Source: Fermentibacter sp963718745 [NCBI: Candidatus Fermentibacterota bacterium] (lineage in GTDB: Bacteria; Fermentibacterota; Fermentibacteria; Fermentibacterales). Taken from it: 64,000 bases of DNA. The notes under the pieces were generated by a model that saw nothing but the letters and a program-made list of their open reading frames with translations, was not told the origin of the DNA and made no database searches. Shown piece after piece: positions 8,658-18,044 of the stretch. The stretch covers positions 496,001 to 560,000 of the forward strand of contig OY970370.1 of NCBI GenBank assembly GCA_963718745.1. The letters are read 5' to 3'. Every line of letters starts with the position of its first letter. Positions within the stretch are counted from its first letter, which is position 1. The position numbers and the translations under genes were made by a program.

Positions 8658-10136
8658 TCAGTGTCTGAAATGCCTGCGTCCTGTGAAGAGCATGGCGATA
8701 CCGGCCTCGTCCGCTGCCTTGACTACTTCATCGTCCCTGAGCGAGCCGCCCGGCTGGACGATGGCCGTCACTCCGGCCGAGGCGGCCATGTCGACGACGT
8801 CCCGGAACGGAATGAGACCGTCGCTCGCGAGGGCCGAACCCGCCAGGTCGAGCCCTGCGGCGGATGCCCTCCGGACCGCCAGGTCGAGGCTCTCGATCCT
8901 GCTCATCTGGCCGGCCCCGATTCCCAGGGCCCTGTGGTCGTCGCAGATGACCATGGCGTTGCTCTTCACAGTCCTGCAGACCCTCCAGGCGAGGTCCATG
9001 GCTCTCTTCTCACCGTCCGAAGGCGGCCGCGAACTGCGCACTCCGGCCTTCGCGAGGTCGTCCCCGGCACCCGGATCGGGCTCCTGGACGAGCAGCCCTC
9101 CCCATATACTCCTGATCTGCGGTCCCGTTTCACGACCGACCGGCATCTCGAGCACGCGGAGCTTCTTCCTGGTCCTCAGCCGGTCGAGTGCGGCCGATTC
9201 GAAGGAAGGCGCCAGTATCAGCTCCAGGAACAGACCCTTGAGCCTGTCCACAAGATCGGTGCCGACCTCAGAGCTGACTGCGAGCACGCCGCCGTAGGGC
9301 GAGGCGGAATCAGCGGCGACGGCGTCCTCCCATGCCGATGCGAGGTCGCCCGCTATCGCCACGCAGCAGGGGTTCCCGTGCTTGATTACGACGAGTGCGT
9401 GGTCCGGGAGGTCACCGACCAGGTCCCAGGCGGCGGAAGCGTCCAGGTAGTTGTTGTAGCTCAGGGATTCGCCGTGCAGTAGCCGGGCGGATGAGAAGCC
9501 CTCCGACCGGGCACCGAAGTGGACGCATGCCTTCTGGTGGGGATTTTCGCCGTACCTGAGCCCCGGCGAGATTCCCTCCGAGAGCTTCAGCGAGACCATG
9601 AGATCATAGGAGGCAGTTGCATCGAAGGTCCGTGCAGCCATCCTCCTCCTGAACTCGATCGTATCCAGGTCACTGCTCACCGCCCTCAGCACCTCGTCGA
9701 AGCACTCCCCGCCCGCCGCCGAGATCACGTGCCTGTAGTTCTTGGCCGCGGCCCTGGCCATGGCGGGTCCGCCGACGTCGATCAGCTCCACGGCGGAAGG
9801 GTCGTCCCCGGGGAGCGAGGCGTTCTCCTCGAAGGGGTAGAAGTCGACCGCCACGAGGTCGAAAACTATACGCCCCTCCGCCGCCATCCTGCTCCTGTCC
9901 CCCCCCTCGGCCAGTATTCCCGCGTGCAGCTCGGGATGGAGGGTCTTGACCCTGCCGCCGAGCAGGGACGAGATGCCCGTGATCTCCTCGGTGGGAGAGA
10001 CGGGGCAGCCGAGCGACCTGATGAAGTCGGCCGTACCGCCCGAGGCGTGCAGGGTCCAGCCCAGCCGGTGAAGCCCCTCCGCCAGTCCGGCAAGGTTCTT
10101 CTTGGAATGACAGCTCATGAGCGCATGCTTAGACAT
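8658..10136 (-). CDS. purH: Bifunctional AICAR formyltransferase/IMP cyclohydrolase
   Basis: Catalyses the last two steps of de novo IMP synthesis: formyl transfer to AICAR, then ring closure. The N-terminal cyclohydrolase part shows HASGGTADFIRSLG and SSLLGGRVKTLHPELHAGIL. The transformylase part shows LRYGENPHQKA and VIKHGNPCCVA, which keeps the catalytic Lys-His pair although the usual NPCG reads NPCC. The end has AIVQPGGSLRDDEV and MLFTGRRHFRH. At 492 residues it is slightly shorter than most homologues (about 510-530). ATG 10136 overlaps the end of nadE by 8 bp; the longer open frame upstream is inside nadE. Co-transcription with nadE and rnr looks likely. Confidence 0.95.
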   Translation of the reverse strand: MSKHALMSCHSKKNLAGLAEGLHRLGWTLHASGGTADFIRSLGCPVSPTEEITGISSLLGGRVKTLHPELHAGILAEGGDRSRMAAEGRIVFDLVAVDFYPFEENASLPGDDPSAVELIDVGGPAMARAAAKNYRHVISAAGGECFDEVLRAVSSDLDTIEFRRRMAARTFDATASYDLMVSLKLSEGISPGLRYGENPHQKACVHFGARSEGFSSARLLHGESLSYNNYLDASAAWDLVGDLPDHALVVIKHGNPCCVAIAGDLASAWEDAVAADSASPYGGVLAVSSEVGTDLVDRLKGLFLELILAPSFESAALDRLRTRKKLRVLEMPVGRETGPQIRSIWGGLLVQEPDPGAGDDLAKAGVRSSRPPSDGEKRAMDLAWRVCRTVKSNAMVICDDHRALGIGAGQMSRIESLDLAVRRASAAGLDLAGSALASDGLIPFRDVVDMAASAGVTAIVQPGGSLRDDEVVKAADEAGIAMLFTGRRHFRH

Positions 10137-10878
10137 GTTTCTCGAACCACTCCCTTGCTTCGAAGACCGGGATGGGCTCACGCTTGTGGGTACCGGCACG
10201 GTGCAGGGAATCAATCCTGGCCGCCGTGGCCGGGTCGACGGGAAGCCCCTCGAAATGCCGCCTGAGTTCGGGATATGTGAAACCCATCTCCCCTTCGTCA
10301 GTCTGTCCCGTCCAGAGTCCGGCGGTCGGTGGGCGGGAGATTATCTCTGCGGGTACGCCCAGGACCACCGCCAGCCCCGTTACCTCGTCCTTGTAGAGCC
10401 TTGCGAGAGGCGCGATGTCGGCCGCGCCGTCACCCCACTTGGTGCTGTAGCCGACGAGGGACTCGGAGTAGTTGCCAGACCCGAGTACGAGCCTGCCTCC
10501 GGACAGGGCGTAGAGAACGGTCATCCTCAATCTGGGCTTGATGTTGGCTAGAGAAAGCCGACCGGCGTCCTCCAGCCCCGCGGCGGCCACCAGGCCTGCG
10601 TAGACGCCGTCCAGCGAAACCTCGCGGTACCGGATACCGGCGCATGCGGCCGCTCTGGATGCGAGCTGTCCGTCAAGCGGATCACTGCCGCAGGGCATGT
10701 TCACCGCGAGCACCGATTCCCCGCCGATCGCCCTGGCGGCGAGGAAGGCCGTGACCGCGGAGTCCACTCCGCCGCTCAGCCCGAGTACCGCGCCACCCGC
10801 GCCCGCCATTTCGATCCTCTTCCTCATCCAGGCGGCCAGATCGTCGGCAAGCATCCTGAGCACGCGTTCAGACGCCAC
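10129..10878 (-). CDS. nadE: NAD+ synthase (ammonia-dependent type)
   Basis: Amidates nicotinic acid adenine dinucleotide to NAD+, using ATP, in the cytosol. Its 249 residues match the short ammonia-dependent form; no N-terminal glutaminase domain is present. The PP-loop SGGVDSAVTAF lies near residue 35. Other family motifs are RMTVLYALSGGRLVLGSGN (usually GTGN), YSTKWGDGAADIAPLARLYK and PPTAGLWTGQTDEGEMG. GTG 10878 overlaps the 3' end of rnr by 11 bp. Confidence 0.93.
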   Translation of the reverse strand: MASERVLRMLADDLAAWMRKRIEMAGAGGAVLGLSGGVDSAVTAFLAARAIGGESVLAVNMPCGSDPLDGQLASRAAACAGIRYREVSLDGVYAGLVAAAGLEDAGRLSLANIKPRLRMTVLYALSGGRLVLGSGNYSESLVGYSTKWGDGAADIAPLARLYKDEVTGLAVVLGVPAEIISRPPTAGLWTGQTDEGEMGFTYPELRRHFEGLPVDPATAARIDSLHRAGTHKREPIPVFEAREWFEKHV

Positions 10879-12937
10879 GCACAGCCCCCTTCCCCACTAT
10901 CCTGAGCGTCAGCTGCCTGAGATCAGGGTCGACGGAGTGAATCTCCACCATCACGGGCCTGCCCGGGGAGAGAGCATCCGTGTAGGGTCCGGACCCGTAG
11001 TGCAGCCTTGCGGGCGCGAGTCCGTCCACGGGGAGGTCGGTCAGTCTCACGAACACGCCGAAATCCTCAACTCCGCTCACCACTCCGGGGTATTCGCCAC
11101 CCTTCCGCCTCGAGAGGTAGAGGAGGGACATCATCTCGAGGCATTCGCGCTCGGCGGTCTCCGATGCCTGCTCTGTCCCGCTGCAGTTCTCCGCCAGCTC
11201 CCGGATGTCCGTGTCCCATACGCCTCCGGCCGGAACGGAGCCTGCAGCCTCGAGATGCCCCAGGACCTGGTGCACCACGAGATCGGGATATCTCCTTATG
11301 GGGCTTGTGAAATGCATGTAGTTCCCGAGTCCCAGGCCGAAATGCCCCGAATCCACCGGGCTGTAGACGGCCTTCTTCAGTGATCTCAGCACGGCTTCGC
11401 GTGCGAGGGGATAGGCGGGCGATGTACGGGCGGACTCGAGGATCCTGGAGAGATCACGGGCACCGGGGACCCTGCCTTTGGGCAGGCTCAACCCCAGGTT
11501 CTCCAGATCGTCCCGGAGACGGACGGCGGAGTCCCGGTCCGGCTCGCCGTGGACCCTGTAGAGCACGGGCAGGCTGCTGTGGCCGCACAGTTCCGCCACA
11601 GCCCGGTTGGCGTCCACCATGAAGTTCTCGATCATCCTGTGCGACTCGTCGTCGGAAGACCTCTCGAAACCCTCGGGCCAGCCGTCGGGACCGAAGAGCA
11701 CCTCGAACTCCCAGCTGCCCAGGTCCAGAGCGCCCCGGCTCTCGCGCACGCGGTCCAGGAGGGAGGACAGCTCCGCCATGTCTCCGAGCAGATCGTCGAC
11801 CCCGGGATGTCCCGAACCCGAGCCCTTCATCCCGAGAAGGGCCTCCTCGTAGTTCAGCCTGCAGGTCGACCGGATTATCGAGGGAACGACCTCGTAGCCC
11901 AGCCTCCTGCCCTTCCGGTCATATCTCAGAAAGACTGTCCTCGTGAGCTTGTCCTCCCCGGGAGCGAGGCTGCAGGCCCCGTTGGAGAGGGATTCTGGAA
12001 GCATCGGGATCACCCTGTCCGGAAGGTAGACGCTGGTCCCCCTGGCAGCAGCCTCCAGATCGATCTCGCCGCCCCTGGGGACGTAGGCCGCGACATCCGC
12101 GATGTGCACACCGAGCAGCCAGCCCTCGGGCGTCCTCTCGAGGGAGACAGCGTCGTCGAAGTCCCTCGCATCCACGGGATCGATAGTCAGGATCCGCAGC
12201 GACCGCAGATCCCTCCTGCCCTCGGCCGACGGCCTGACCTGCGCGGAACCGGCGGACAGGGCGAGGACCCCCGCCGGAAACGAGTCCGAGAAGCCGTGAT
12301 CGCGACAGATCGAATCGATGTAGACCGACGGCGTCAGGCTGTCCCCCAGGATTCCGGACAGGCGCACGGAGAGTCTGCCCCCCCCGGGTGGATCCAGGAT
12401 GCCCCAGACGACCTTCCCCTCCCTGAGCCCCTCGAGCCGCTCCGACCGTGCCCTGATGCCACGCGGGAGCGAAGGATCCACCGGATCGAGAAGCCAGCCT
12501 TCGCCGATCCTCCGCAGGATCCCGCTCACTCCGCTCCTGCTCCTCTCCACCACGGAGACGATGGAGCCCTCGGGGACCGAGAGATGCCTGCCGCCTCCGC
12601 GAACCATCTTCACGACGACAGTGTCACCGTCGATCGCGCCGCCGAGCTTCTCCCTGTCCACGGCTATCCTGCCCTCCGCCGTGGAGACCGAGCCCGAGCC
12701 GTTCGCGCGAACGCGCAGCCGCCCCCTGTAGAGACCCATGGTTGCGCAGGCCGCGAATCTCCCCTTGCCCACCCTGCAGAGATAGCCGAGGTTCACCATG
12801 TCCTGCATCAGGTCACCCAGATCGCTCAGTCCCGACCTGTTCGAGATCTCCCCGACGGTGAGCCTGGCGCCGGGCTGGTCAGCGAATACCTTCAGCACGT
12901 CTTCGAGCCTGACTCTTTGTTCAGTCAGTGGAATCAC
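10868..12937 (-). CDS. rnr: Ribonuclease R (RNB/S1 3'-5' exoribonuclease)
   Basis: Processive 3'-5' exoribonuclease that degrades structured RNA. The 689 residues give an N-terminal winged-helix-like region, cold-shock RNA-binding domains (GLYRGRLRVRANGSGSV), the RNB catalytic domain with the Asp cluster TIDPVDARDFDDAV, then HFTSPIRRYPDLVVHQ. A C-terminal S1 domain includes GVVSGVEDFGVFVRL. It lacks the basic tail of the Escherichia coli enzyme. GTG 12937 overlaps the 3' end of the upstream kinase-like gene by 17 bp and is preceded by GGAGAGG. The longer frame from 13087 lies in that gene and does not look like RNase R. Confidence 0.94.
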   Translation of the reverse strand: MIPLTEQRVRLEDVLKVFADQPGARLTVGEISNRSGLSDLGDLMQDMVNLGYLCRVGKGRFAACATMGLYRGRLRVRANGSGSVSTAEGRIAVDREKLGGAIDGDTVVVKMVRGGGRHLSVPEGSIVSVVERSRSGVSGILRRIGEGWLLDPVDPSLPRGIRARSERLEGLREGKVVWGILDPPGGGRLSVRLSGILGDSLTPSVYIDSICRDHGFSDSFPAGVLALSAGSAQVRPSAEGRRDLRSLRILTIDPVDARDFDDAVSLERTPEGWLLGVHIADVAAYVPRGGEIDLEAAARGTSVYLPDRVIPMLPESLSNGACSLAPGEDKLTRTVFLRYDRKGRRLGYEVVPSIIRSTCRLNYEEALLGMKGSGSGHPGVDDLLGDMAELSSLLDRVRESRGALDLGSWEFEVLFGPDGWPEGFERSSDDESHRMIENFMVDANRAVAELCGHSSLPVLYRVHGEPDRDSAVRLRDDLENLGLSLPKGRVPGARDLSRILESARTSPAYPLAREAVLRSLKKAVYSPVDSGHFGLGLGNYMHFTSPIRRYPDLVVHQVLGHLEAAGSVPAGGVWDTDIRELAENCSGTEQASETAERECLEMMSLLYLSRRKGGEYPGVVSGVEDFGVFVRLTDLPVDGLAPARLHYGSGPYTDALSPGRPVMVEIHSVDPDLRQLTLRIVGKGAVRGV

Positions 12938-13778
12938 CCTCTCCGAAGAGCACGACCGATCCCGAGGAATCGTTCCACTCCTCCACCAGCAGCCTCCCGC
13001 CGCATCGGAACACCGAGAGCGCGGACGAGGCGACGAGGAAGGGAACCGAGAAGGAACTGACGGAGGGAGTGGACTCGAAGGCCGCACTCTTCTCCCATGT
13101 CATCCTGAGGGCGGTCCCTTCCGGAACGGCACGGAGCGAACCCGCGCCATTTATCGAGAGCATGCATGCTGTCGAGAGCCCGACGCATGCGGGCGCGAAA
13201 CGGGCAACCCAGCCGGGCCAGTCCAGGAGGACGGCCACGGACCTGCCCCCCGCCTCGGCCGCGATGTTCAACAGAGGCAGCGAATCCCCCGCAGCCCCGT
13301 CATGCACTCCGGCCGAAACCCCGGCCAGGTCGAGAAGTCTGTCCGCCAGCATCATGGAGGCGTCACGGGCATCCCGGCAGGGTCCTTCCGACTCCCCGCC
13401 CTCCCAGCCGTACATCGAGGCTATCTCCAGGTTGCCCACTACGCTCACCAGTGAATTGTTCAGACGGTGGACGAACATGGACGACAGCAGCCCGGCCGAG
13501 AGAGCCGGGATCAATCTGCCGGCCAGATCCGGTGAGTCGAATGCCAGAAGCACATCCCTGACGGCTCCCGTGATGCTGCTGCGCCCCGGCAGGGCCAGAT
13601 GGACCCCCCCCTCGCATCTGGGCGGATCGGAGACATGGACCGTCATCGCCAGGGGTCGGACCCCCTCTGCGGTGGAGGAGGAACAGGCTTCCCCGGTCAG
13701 GCGTATCGCCACCCTCGGGAATCCTCCGGCAGCAGGCCCGGGGTCCGTGGAATCCGGCCTCCCCCGCGTATCCTTCAC
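12921..13778 (-). CDS. Degenerate histidine-kinase-like protein
   Basis: A 285-residue protein I can only partly place. The centre has FVHRLNNSLVSVVGNLEIAS, which matches the H-box helix of sensor kinases (H-x-x-N-N). The region after it has the layout of a HATPase fold, but the expected N-box and the glycine-rich G1/G2 motifs are not recognisable, so ATP binding is doubtful. The first 120 residues show no known domain; they may be a small-molecule or protein-binding region (AVRDVLLAFDSPDLAGRLIP). It is joined to pcm by a 4-bp overlap and to rnr by a 17-bp overlap. A pseudo-kinase that binds a response regulator or RNA-turnover partner is possible but speculative. Confidence 0.6.
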   Translation of the reverse strand: MKDTRGRPDSTDPGPAAGGFPRVAIRLTGEACSSSTAEGVRPLAMTVHVSDPPRCEGGVHLALPGRSSITGAVRDVLLAFDSPDLAGRLIPALSAGLLSSMFVHRLNNSLVSVVGNLEIASMYGWEGGESEGPCRDARDASMMLADRLLDLAGVSAGVHDGAAGDSLPLLNIAAEAGGRSVAVLLDWPGWVARFAPACVGLSTACMLSINGAGSLRAVPEGTALRMTWEKSAAFESTPSVSSFSVPFLVASSALSVFRCGGRLLVEEWNDSSGSVVLFGEGDSTD

Positions 13779-14437
13779 GAACCGGCCGCGCCTGTCGTCC
13801 GTGCAGGCACCAGCGGCACGAACCTCACATGGTCACACGGCGTCTCGACGAAGCCATCCCGGGTCCTCTCGACGAGCAGGAGCCTCTGTACGCCCGTCCC
13901 CACGGGCAGGACGAGCCTGCCGCCAGGAGCCAGCTGCGCAGGGAGGGCCGGAGGTACGACGGCAGGCGCAGCTGAGACGATTATCGAATCATACGGTGAA
14001 CCGGGCTCCCAGCCCTCGTATCCGTCCGCGGCCAGGAGGAGCACCCTCCCGGACAGCCCCAGACCGGCCAGCCTGGAGGAGGCAAGGGCGCAGAAGCCTG
14101 GAAGGATGTCCAGGCTGACCACCCGGCACCCCATGGATGCCAGGACGGCAGTCTGATAGCCGGATCCGGTCCCTATCTCGAGGACCCTGGAATCAGGCCG
14201 GATGGAAGCCATGTGGAGCATGAGAGCCACGATGTAAGGCTGGGAGATGGTCTGGCCGCAGCCGATCGGGGAGGGATGGTCGCCGTAGGCGGACGATGGA
14301 TCGACGTCCCCGACGAATAGGTGCCTGGGCACCTCCGACATCGCCTTCAGGACGGCAGGGTCGCGGAGGCCTCTCGCGGCTATCTGTCCATCGACCATCT
14401 CCATACGGAGATTCCTGGTCAGGGCGCCTTCAGGCAT
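13775..14437 (-). CDS. pcm: Protein-L-isoaspartate O-methyltransferase, copy 1
   Basis: Uses SAM to methylate L-isoaspartyl residues in damaged proteins, starting their repair. It is 220 residues, the normal size. The family motifs are AMSEVPRHLFVG, PIGCGQTISQPYIVALML and the SAM loop VLEIGTGSGYQTAVLASMG. SAAPAVVPPALPAQLAPGGR and LVLPVG mark the C-terminal half. It overlaps rarA by 8 bp and the kinase-like gene by 4 bp. A second, diverged copy lies at 18670-19326. Confidence 0.92.
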   Translation of the reverse strand: MPEGALTRNLRMEMVDGQIAARGLRDPAVLKAMSEVPRHLFVGDVDPSSAYGDHPSPIGCGQTISQPYIVALMLHMASIRPDSRVLEIGTGSGYQTAVLASMGCRVVSLDILPGFCALASSRLAGLGLSGRVLLLAADGYEGWEPGSPYDSIIVSAAPAVVPPALPAQLAPGGRLVLPVGTGVQRLLLVERTRDGFVETPCDHVRFVPLVPARTTGAAGS

Positions 14438-15761
14438 CGTCTCCCCCGCCTTCCCTCCGCCGCCTCTTGCCGGCGCGCGCCTTCCTCCAGAGCTCTAGCC
14501 TCTCGGCGATCGCGGCCTCCCTGCCGGATCCCGAAGGCGCGTAGAGGACAGGCTCCCCCATGGTCTCGGGGAAGTGCACATGGGTTACGACTCCGTCATC
14601 GACGTCGTGGGCGTACTGGTAGCCCCTCCCGTATTCGAGATCCTTCATGAGCCTCGTCGGTGCGTTCCGTATCACGAGAGGTACGGGGAGGCTCCCGGAG
14701 GATTCAGCCAGGGCCACGGCGCTCTTCCAGGCGGTGTAGACCGCATTGGACCTCGGAGCCGTCGAGAGGTAGCAGACGGCCTCGGCGAGAGCCAGGTCTC
14801 CCTCCGGAGAACCCAGGAACCTGTACGAGTCTGCAGCCCTCATCGCGACCGTGAGCGCACCGGGGTCGGCGAGACCGATATCCTCGCTCGCGAACCTGAT
14901 CATCCTCCTCGCTATGTAGAGAGGGTCCTCGCCGGACAAGATCATCCTCGCCAGCCAGTAGAGAGCGGCATCGACGTCCCCCGACCTCATCGACTTGTGG
15001 AGGGCGCTTATCAGGTTGTAGTGCTCCTCGCCGCTCTTGTCGTAACGGAGCATGGCGCGTTCGAGGATGCCGGCGGCCTCTGCCGCGGTGAAACCCTCCC
15101 TGCCGGCCGTACCCGCCGCGAGTTCGAGCAGGTTCAACGCACGCCTGCCGTCGCCGTCGGAGGCTGCGGCGACCAGGGCGAGGGCTCCGTCCTCCGGGGG
15201 GTTTCCGTACCTGTCCGCGTACTCGGCCGTCAGGGCGGCGGTGCGGAGGAGCGCGAGCAGCTCCTCCTCCCTGAGCGGCTTCAGCACATAGACGGCGCAC
15301 CTGCTCAGGAGGGGGGCGTTGATCTCGAAGGAGGGGTTCTCCGTAGTGGCTCCGACGAGGCGGATCGTCCCATCCTCCACATGGGGGAGGAATGCATCCT
15401 GCTGAGCCCTGTTGAAACGGTGTATCTCGTCCACGAAGAGAAGCGTCGCGGTGCCGGCGATACGCCTCTGCGCGGCCTCCTCGACGATCTTGCGCACCAG
15501 TGGCACTCCGCCCGTCACTGCGCTGAACTTCACGAAGAATTCGCGGGTCTCGCCTGCGACGAGCAGAGCAAGAGTCGTCTTGCCGGTTCCCGGGGGGCCC
15601 CAGAGGATGAACGAGCCGAGCGCATCGGCATGGAGGGCACGCATGAAGGGCGAGTCGGCCGAGAGCAGATGGGACTGCCCGACCATCCCGTCGAGACTCC
15701 TGGGCCGCAGCGAGTCCGCGAGAGGGGGTCTCTTCATTCCTTGAAAGACGTCCTGCTCCAC
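14430..15761 (-). CDS. rarA: Replication-associated recombination protein RarA/MgsA (AAA+ ATPase)
   Basis: Clamp-loader-like AAA+ ATPase acting at stalled replication forks. Motifs across the 443 residues are [12 protein letters not shown], the Walker [21 protein letters not shown], Walker [21 protein letters not shown], sensor 1 [20 protein letters not shown], and the tetramerisation region [20 protein letters not shown] and [15 protein letters not shown]. The C-terminal GRGYQYAHD and HFPETMG are typical of the family. GTG 15761 gives the annotated length; ATG 15737 ([12 protein letters not shown]) is equally possible because neither has a strong ribosome site. Confidence 0.94.
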   Translation of the reverse strand: MEQDVFQGMKRPPLADSLRPRSLDGMVGQSHLLSADSPFMRALHADALGSFILWGPPGTGKTTLALLVAGETREFFVKFSAVTGGVPLVRKIVEEAAQRRIAGTATLLFVDEIHRFNRAQQDAFLPHVEDGTIRLVGATTENPSFEINAPLLSRCAVYVLKPLREEELLALLRTAALTAEYADRYGNPPEDGALALVAAASDGDGRRALNLLELAAGTAGREGFTAAEAAGILERAMLRYDKSGEEHYNLISALHKSMRSGDVDAALYWLARMILSGEDPLYIARRMIRFASEDIGLADPGALTVAMRAADSYRFLGSPEGDLALAEAVCYLSTAPRSNAVYTAWKSAVALAESSGSLPVPLVIRNAPTRLMKDLEYGRGYQYAHDVDDGVVTHVHFPETMGEPVLYAPSGSGREAAIAERLELWRKARAGKRRRREGGGDDA

Positions 15762-15885
15762 GGGACAAACCTACAACGGCGGGGGCGTCCGTGAGAAGGG
15801 CCCGGCCCCTGCCTGGCGGACCGGCTCCACGCACCCAGCCTGCAGGATGGATGCGGCCTGCCTGCTTCGAGCCCCGGACGCGGAA

Positions 15886-15915
15886 CGGCCGGGACCTCTC
15901 GCGAGATCCCGGCCG
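15886..15915. terminator. 13-bp inverted repeat between rarA and the lipoprotein gene
   Basis: CGGCCGGGACCTC and GAGATCCCGGCCG pair with one mismatch around a 4-base TCGC loop. It sits 31 bases past the stop of the minus-strand lipoprotein gene. The T-rich TCTTATC follows on the plus strand only, so a minus-strand terminator role rests on the stem alone. Confidence 0.4.
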
Positions 15916-15945
15916 TCTTATCGATCGGGTCAGCCGGCAGGAAGT

Positions 15946-16917
15946 CTAGATGTTGCCCTGGGCTCCGGCCTGCTGCATCTGGCTCTGCATCTGCATGACG
16001 AGCATCTGTACCATGGGCGCTATGTCGACGGTCTGGGACGGGGCGCCCGGCATCAGATCGACTGCTCCCTCGGTACCGAAACCGCGGACTTCGACTATGT
16101 GCTCTTCACCGGTCTCGACGTTCCTGGCCCTGGCATAGCCGAACGGCAGGATCGGGAGATCGGACGAGAGGAAGATCTCCACGTCGGCATCGGGGCCGAC
16201 GACGGTGAACCTGGCGCCGCTCATGGACGTGCCGGCGATGTCCATCTCCGCGTTCTCGGAATTGAACTCGTACTGTGCGATCTTGGCTGCGAGGCTGTCG
16301 GCCATGGCCTGGTTGTCGGCTCCCTCGACGTTCATCTGGACGCCGGCCTGGATCTGGGCCAGGAATGCGGAATCCTGGAGCACGGGTTCGAGCGTGGCGG
16401 GAACGTTCGTGAGGTCATAGGCCATCACTGTCCCGTTCTCGGACACCTTGACCATCTTCACGGCACGGAGGAGGTCCATGAAGTTCTGGATGTTCTCCTC
16501 GCTGGTCATCATCTGCTCGGTGCCCTGGGCCATGTTGGCCTCGATATAGGCTGCGGGGTCGGCATAGAACTCGTTCGCCATGCCGGAGAACGAAGACATC
16601 ACCTCGCGCAGCTGTGCGGGGTTGATCAGGACCTGGACGGGCTCCCCGTCGGCCTCGAGCTGGAGCCAGTAGCAGTTCTCGCTCTGGAAGAGCTCCTCTG
16701 CGACGACGGACAGCCTGATCTCGGTCGTGTCCTGGTCGGCTCCGAACGCGATCCACTGCCCCACCGCGAGCTCGGGGGTCTGGAAATCGAAGGAGGGAGC
16801 GGACTGCGCTTCGGCGACTGCCGTGGAATCGGTACCCGTCTCATCGGCGGGCTTCTCTCCGCAGCCGGGGAGGAAAGCCAGCATGGAGACGATCGCGAAT
16901 GTGAGGAGGAACCTCAT
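15946..16917 (-). CDS. Uncharacterised lipoprotein
   Basis: A 323-residue envelope lipoprotein. The signal peptide is MRFLLTFAIVSMLAFLPGCG, with the lipobox ending in Cys19, followed by an acidic linker. The rest is soluble, with alternating strands and acidic helices (VGQWIAFGADQDTTEIRLSV; EFYADPAAYIEANMAQGTEQ) and a Gln/Met-rich tail (MLVMQMQSQMQQAGAQG). I do not recognise a family. An early region (YWLQLEADGEPVQVLINP) resembles the lipid-carrier-like folds of LolA-type or DUF4412 proteins, but this is only an impression. ATG 16917 follows a GGTGGTCTCC leader. The open frame extends far upstream through apt, but that part is non-coding shadow. It appears to be transcribed alone. Confidence 0.75.
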   Translation of the reverse strand: MRFLLTFAIVSMLAFLPGCGEKPADETGTDSTAVAEAQSAPSFDFQTPELAVGQWIAFGADQDTTEIRLSVVAEELFQSENCYWLQLEADGEPVQVLINPAQLREVMSSFSGMANEFYADPAAYIEANMAQGTEQMMTSEENIQNFMDLLRAVKMVKVSENGTVMAYDLTNVPATLEPVLQDSAFLAQIQAGVQMNVEGADNQAMADSLAAKIAQYEFNSENAEMDIAGTSMSGARFTVVGPDADVEIFLSSDLPILPFGYARARNVETGEEHIVEVRGFGTEGAVDLMPGAPSQTVDIAPMVQMLVMQMQSQMQQAGAQGNI

Positions 16918-17015
16918 GGAGACCACCTTTCGACATGATAACCGCTGGAGCGGGATACTCCCGCGGGATTGGACGGGAATATGAACCGCGCCGTCAGGCG
17001 GGGTCAAACCCCGGA

Positions 17016-17555
17016 TCACTCGGAGTCGACGCGGATCACCGAACCAACGGGATAACCGGCTTCCTCGAGCCTGTTCCTGCCTCCCAGGAATTCCAGGTTC
17101 ACTATGAAACCTGCACCGGCGACCACTCCTCCGTCCCTCTCGACGAGCCTGCAGGCCGCCAGAGCGGAACCGCCCGTGGCGACCAGATCGTCCACGACAA
17201 GCACTCTCGTGCCGGTTCGCAGGGAGCCCCGGTGCATCTCGATCCTGGCACTCCCGTACTCGAGGTCGTAATCCTCTCCTATGGTCTCGGCCGGGAGCTT
17301 CCCAGGCTTCCTTATCAGAACGAGCGGCAGTCTGCGCCTCTCGGCCAGTACGGCTCCGAACACGAATCCACGTGACTCGATCGAAGCGATCACGTCGAAC
17401 CTGAAGGAGTCCACCTTGCGTTCGAGGAGGGTGACCGCGTCTCCGAGGGCACCGGGCTCGGTGAGGATGGTCGTGATGTCCTTGAAGACAACGGGAGGCC
17501 GGGGGAAATCGGGCACGTTCCTTATCAGCTTCTCTAACTCTGCTGCGTTGAGCAT
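17016..17555 (-). CDS. apt: Adenine phosphoribosyltransferase
   Basis: Salvages adenine to AMP with PRPP. The 179 residues are normal for the family. Motifs are IRNVPDFPRPPVVFKDITTI, IASIESRGFVFGAVLAERR, LVLIRKPGKLPAETIGEDY and the PRPP loop VLVVDDLVATGGSALAACRL. ATG 17555 lies inside the last codons of the upstream SLOG gene (22-bp overlap). The overlap suggests a purine-linked operon, which fits a SLOG neighbour. Confidence 0.94.
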   Translation of the reverse strand: MLNAAELEKLIRNVPDFPRPPVVFKDITTILTEPGALGDAVTLLERKVDSFRFDVIASIESRGFVFGAVLAERRRLPLVLIRKPGKLPAETIGEDYDLEYGSARIEMHRGSLRTGTRVLVVDDLVATGGSALAACRLVERDGGVVAGAGFIVNLEFLGGRNRLEEAGYPVGSVIRVDSE

Positions 17556-18022
17556 CCGCTTCTCCTCTCGCACTCGATGACGAACGACACCGCATCCTCG
17601 GGCGTCTCGACCCGGACCACCCCGGGGATGCCCGTCCATGTTCCGAAGCAGCAAACAGGTCTTCCGGCCTGGAGGGCGAAGGCGATCTCGGAGAGAGTAC
17701 CGTGGCTTCCACCTACCGCGACGAGGCAGAAACCCGCCAGGGCCACCGCCCTGTTCCTGCCCAGGCCGAGACCGGAGGGAAGGACGATGTCCAGATATGG
17801 ATTCCCTTCGGAGACGTCAGTGCCTGGCAGGATGCCTATCGTCAGGCCCCCAGACTCCCTGGCGCCGTGGCAGACCTCCTCCATGACGCCGGCTCCGCCT
17901 CCGCACGCGACGGCGAAACCCGACGATCCGAGCAGGGAACCGAGTCTGAAGGCGAAGGAGAGATACCCGTCAGGGGCGTCATGAGATCCCGCGACGGAAA
18001 CGATGCTGAGATTGTCTGCCAT
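17534..18022 (-). CDS. SLOG-fold protein of the TIGR00725/LOG-like group
   Basis: A 162-residue Rossmann-like protein. The GCGGGAGVMEEVCHGARESG-type nucleotide loop appears here as CGGGAGVMEEVCHGAR, and the second family motif PGGxGTxxE appears as AVGGSHGTLSEIAFAL. Relatives include the LOG phosphoribohydrolases, which release bases from nucleoside monophosphates, and uncharacterised TIGR00725 proteins. The link to apt by a 22-bp overlap supports a nucleotide or base salvage role, since a released adenine would be an Apt substrate. Residues that would confirm hydrolase activity cannot be judged by eye. Confidence 0.8.
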   Translation of the reverse strand: MADNLSIVSVAGSHDAPDGYLSFAFRLGSLLGSSGFAVACGGGAGVMEEVCHGARESGGLTIGILPGTDVSEGNPYLDIVLPSGLGLGRNRAVALAGFCLVAVGGSHGTLSEIAFALQAGRPVCCFGTWTGIPGVVRVETPEDAVSFVIECERRSGCSTQQS

Positions 18023-18044
18023 GGGTTCTCCCCGGGAGGGAACG

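Noticed and set aside
8658-10136. NPCC in PurH as loss of formyltransferase activity
   Set aside because: The catalytic Lys-His pair before it is intact, and the position is not a known catalytic residue.
11549-13060. 503-codon plus-strand frame opposite rnr
   Set aside because: RNase R motifs are on the other strand; this frame is Pro/Arg/His-rich with no recognisable domain.
16918-17712. N-terminal extension of the lipoprotein frame (15946) through apt
   Set aside because: The extension lies in a different frame of apt and before a clear signal peptide.
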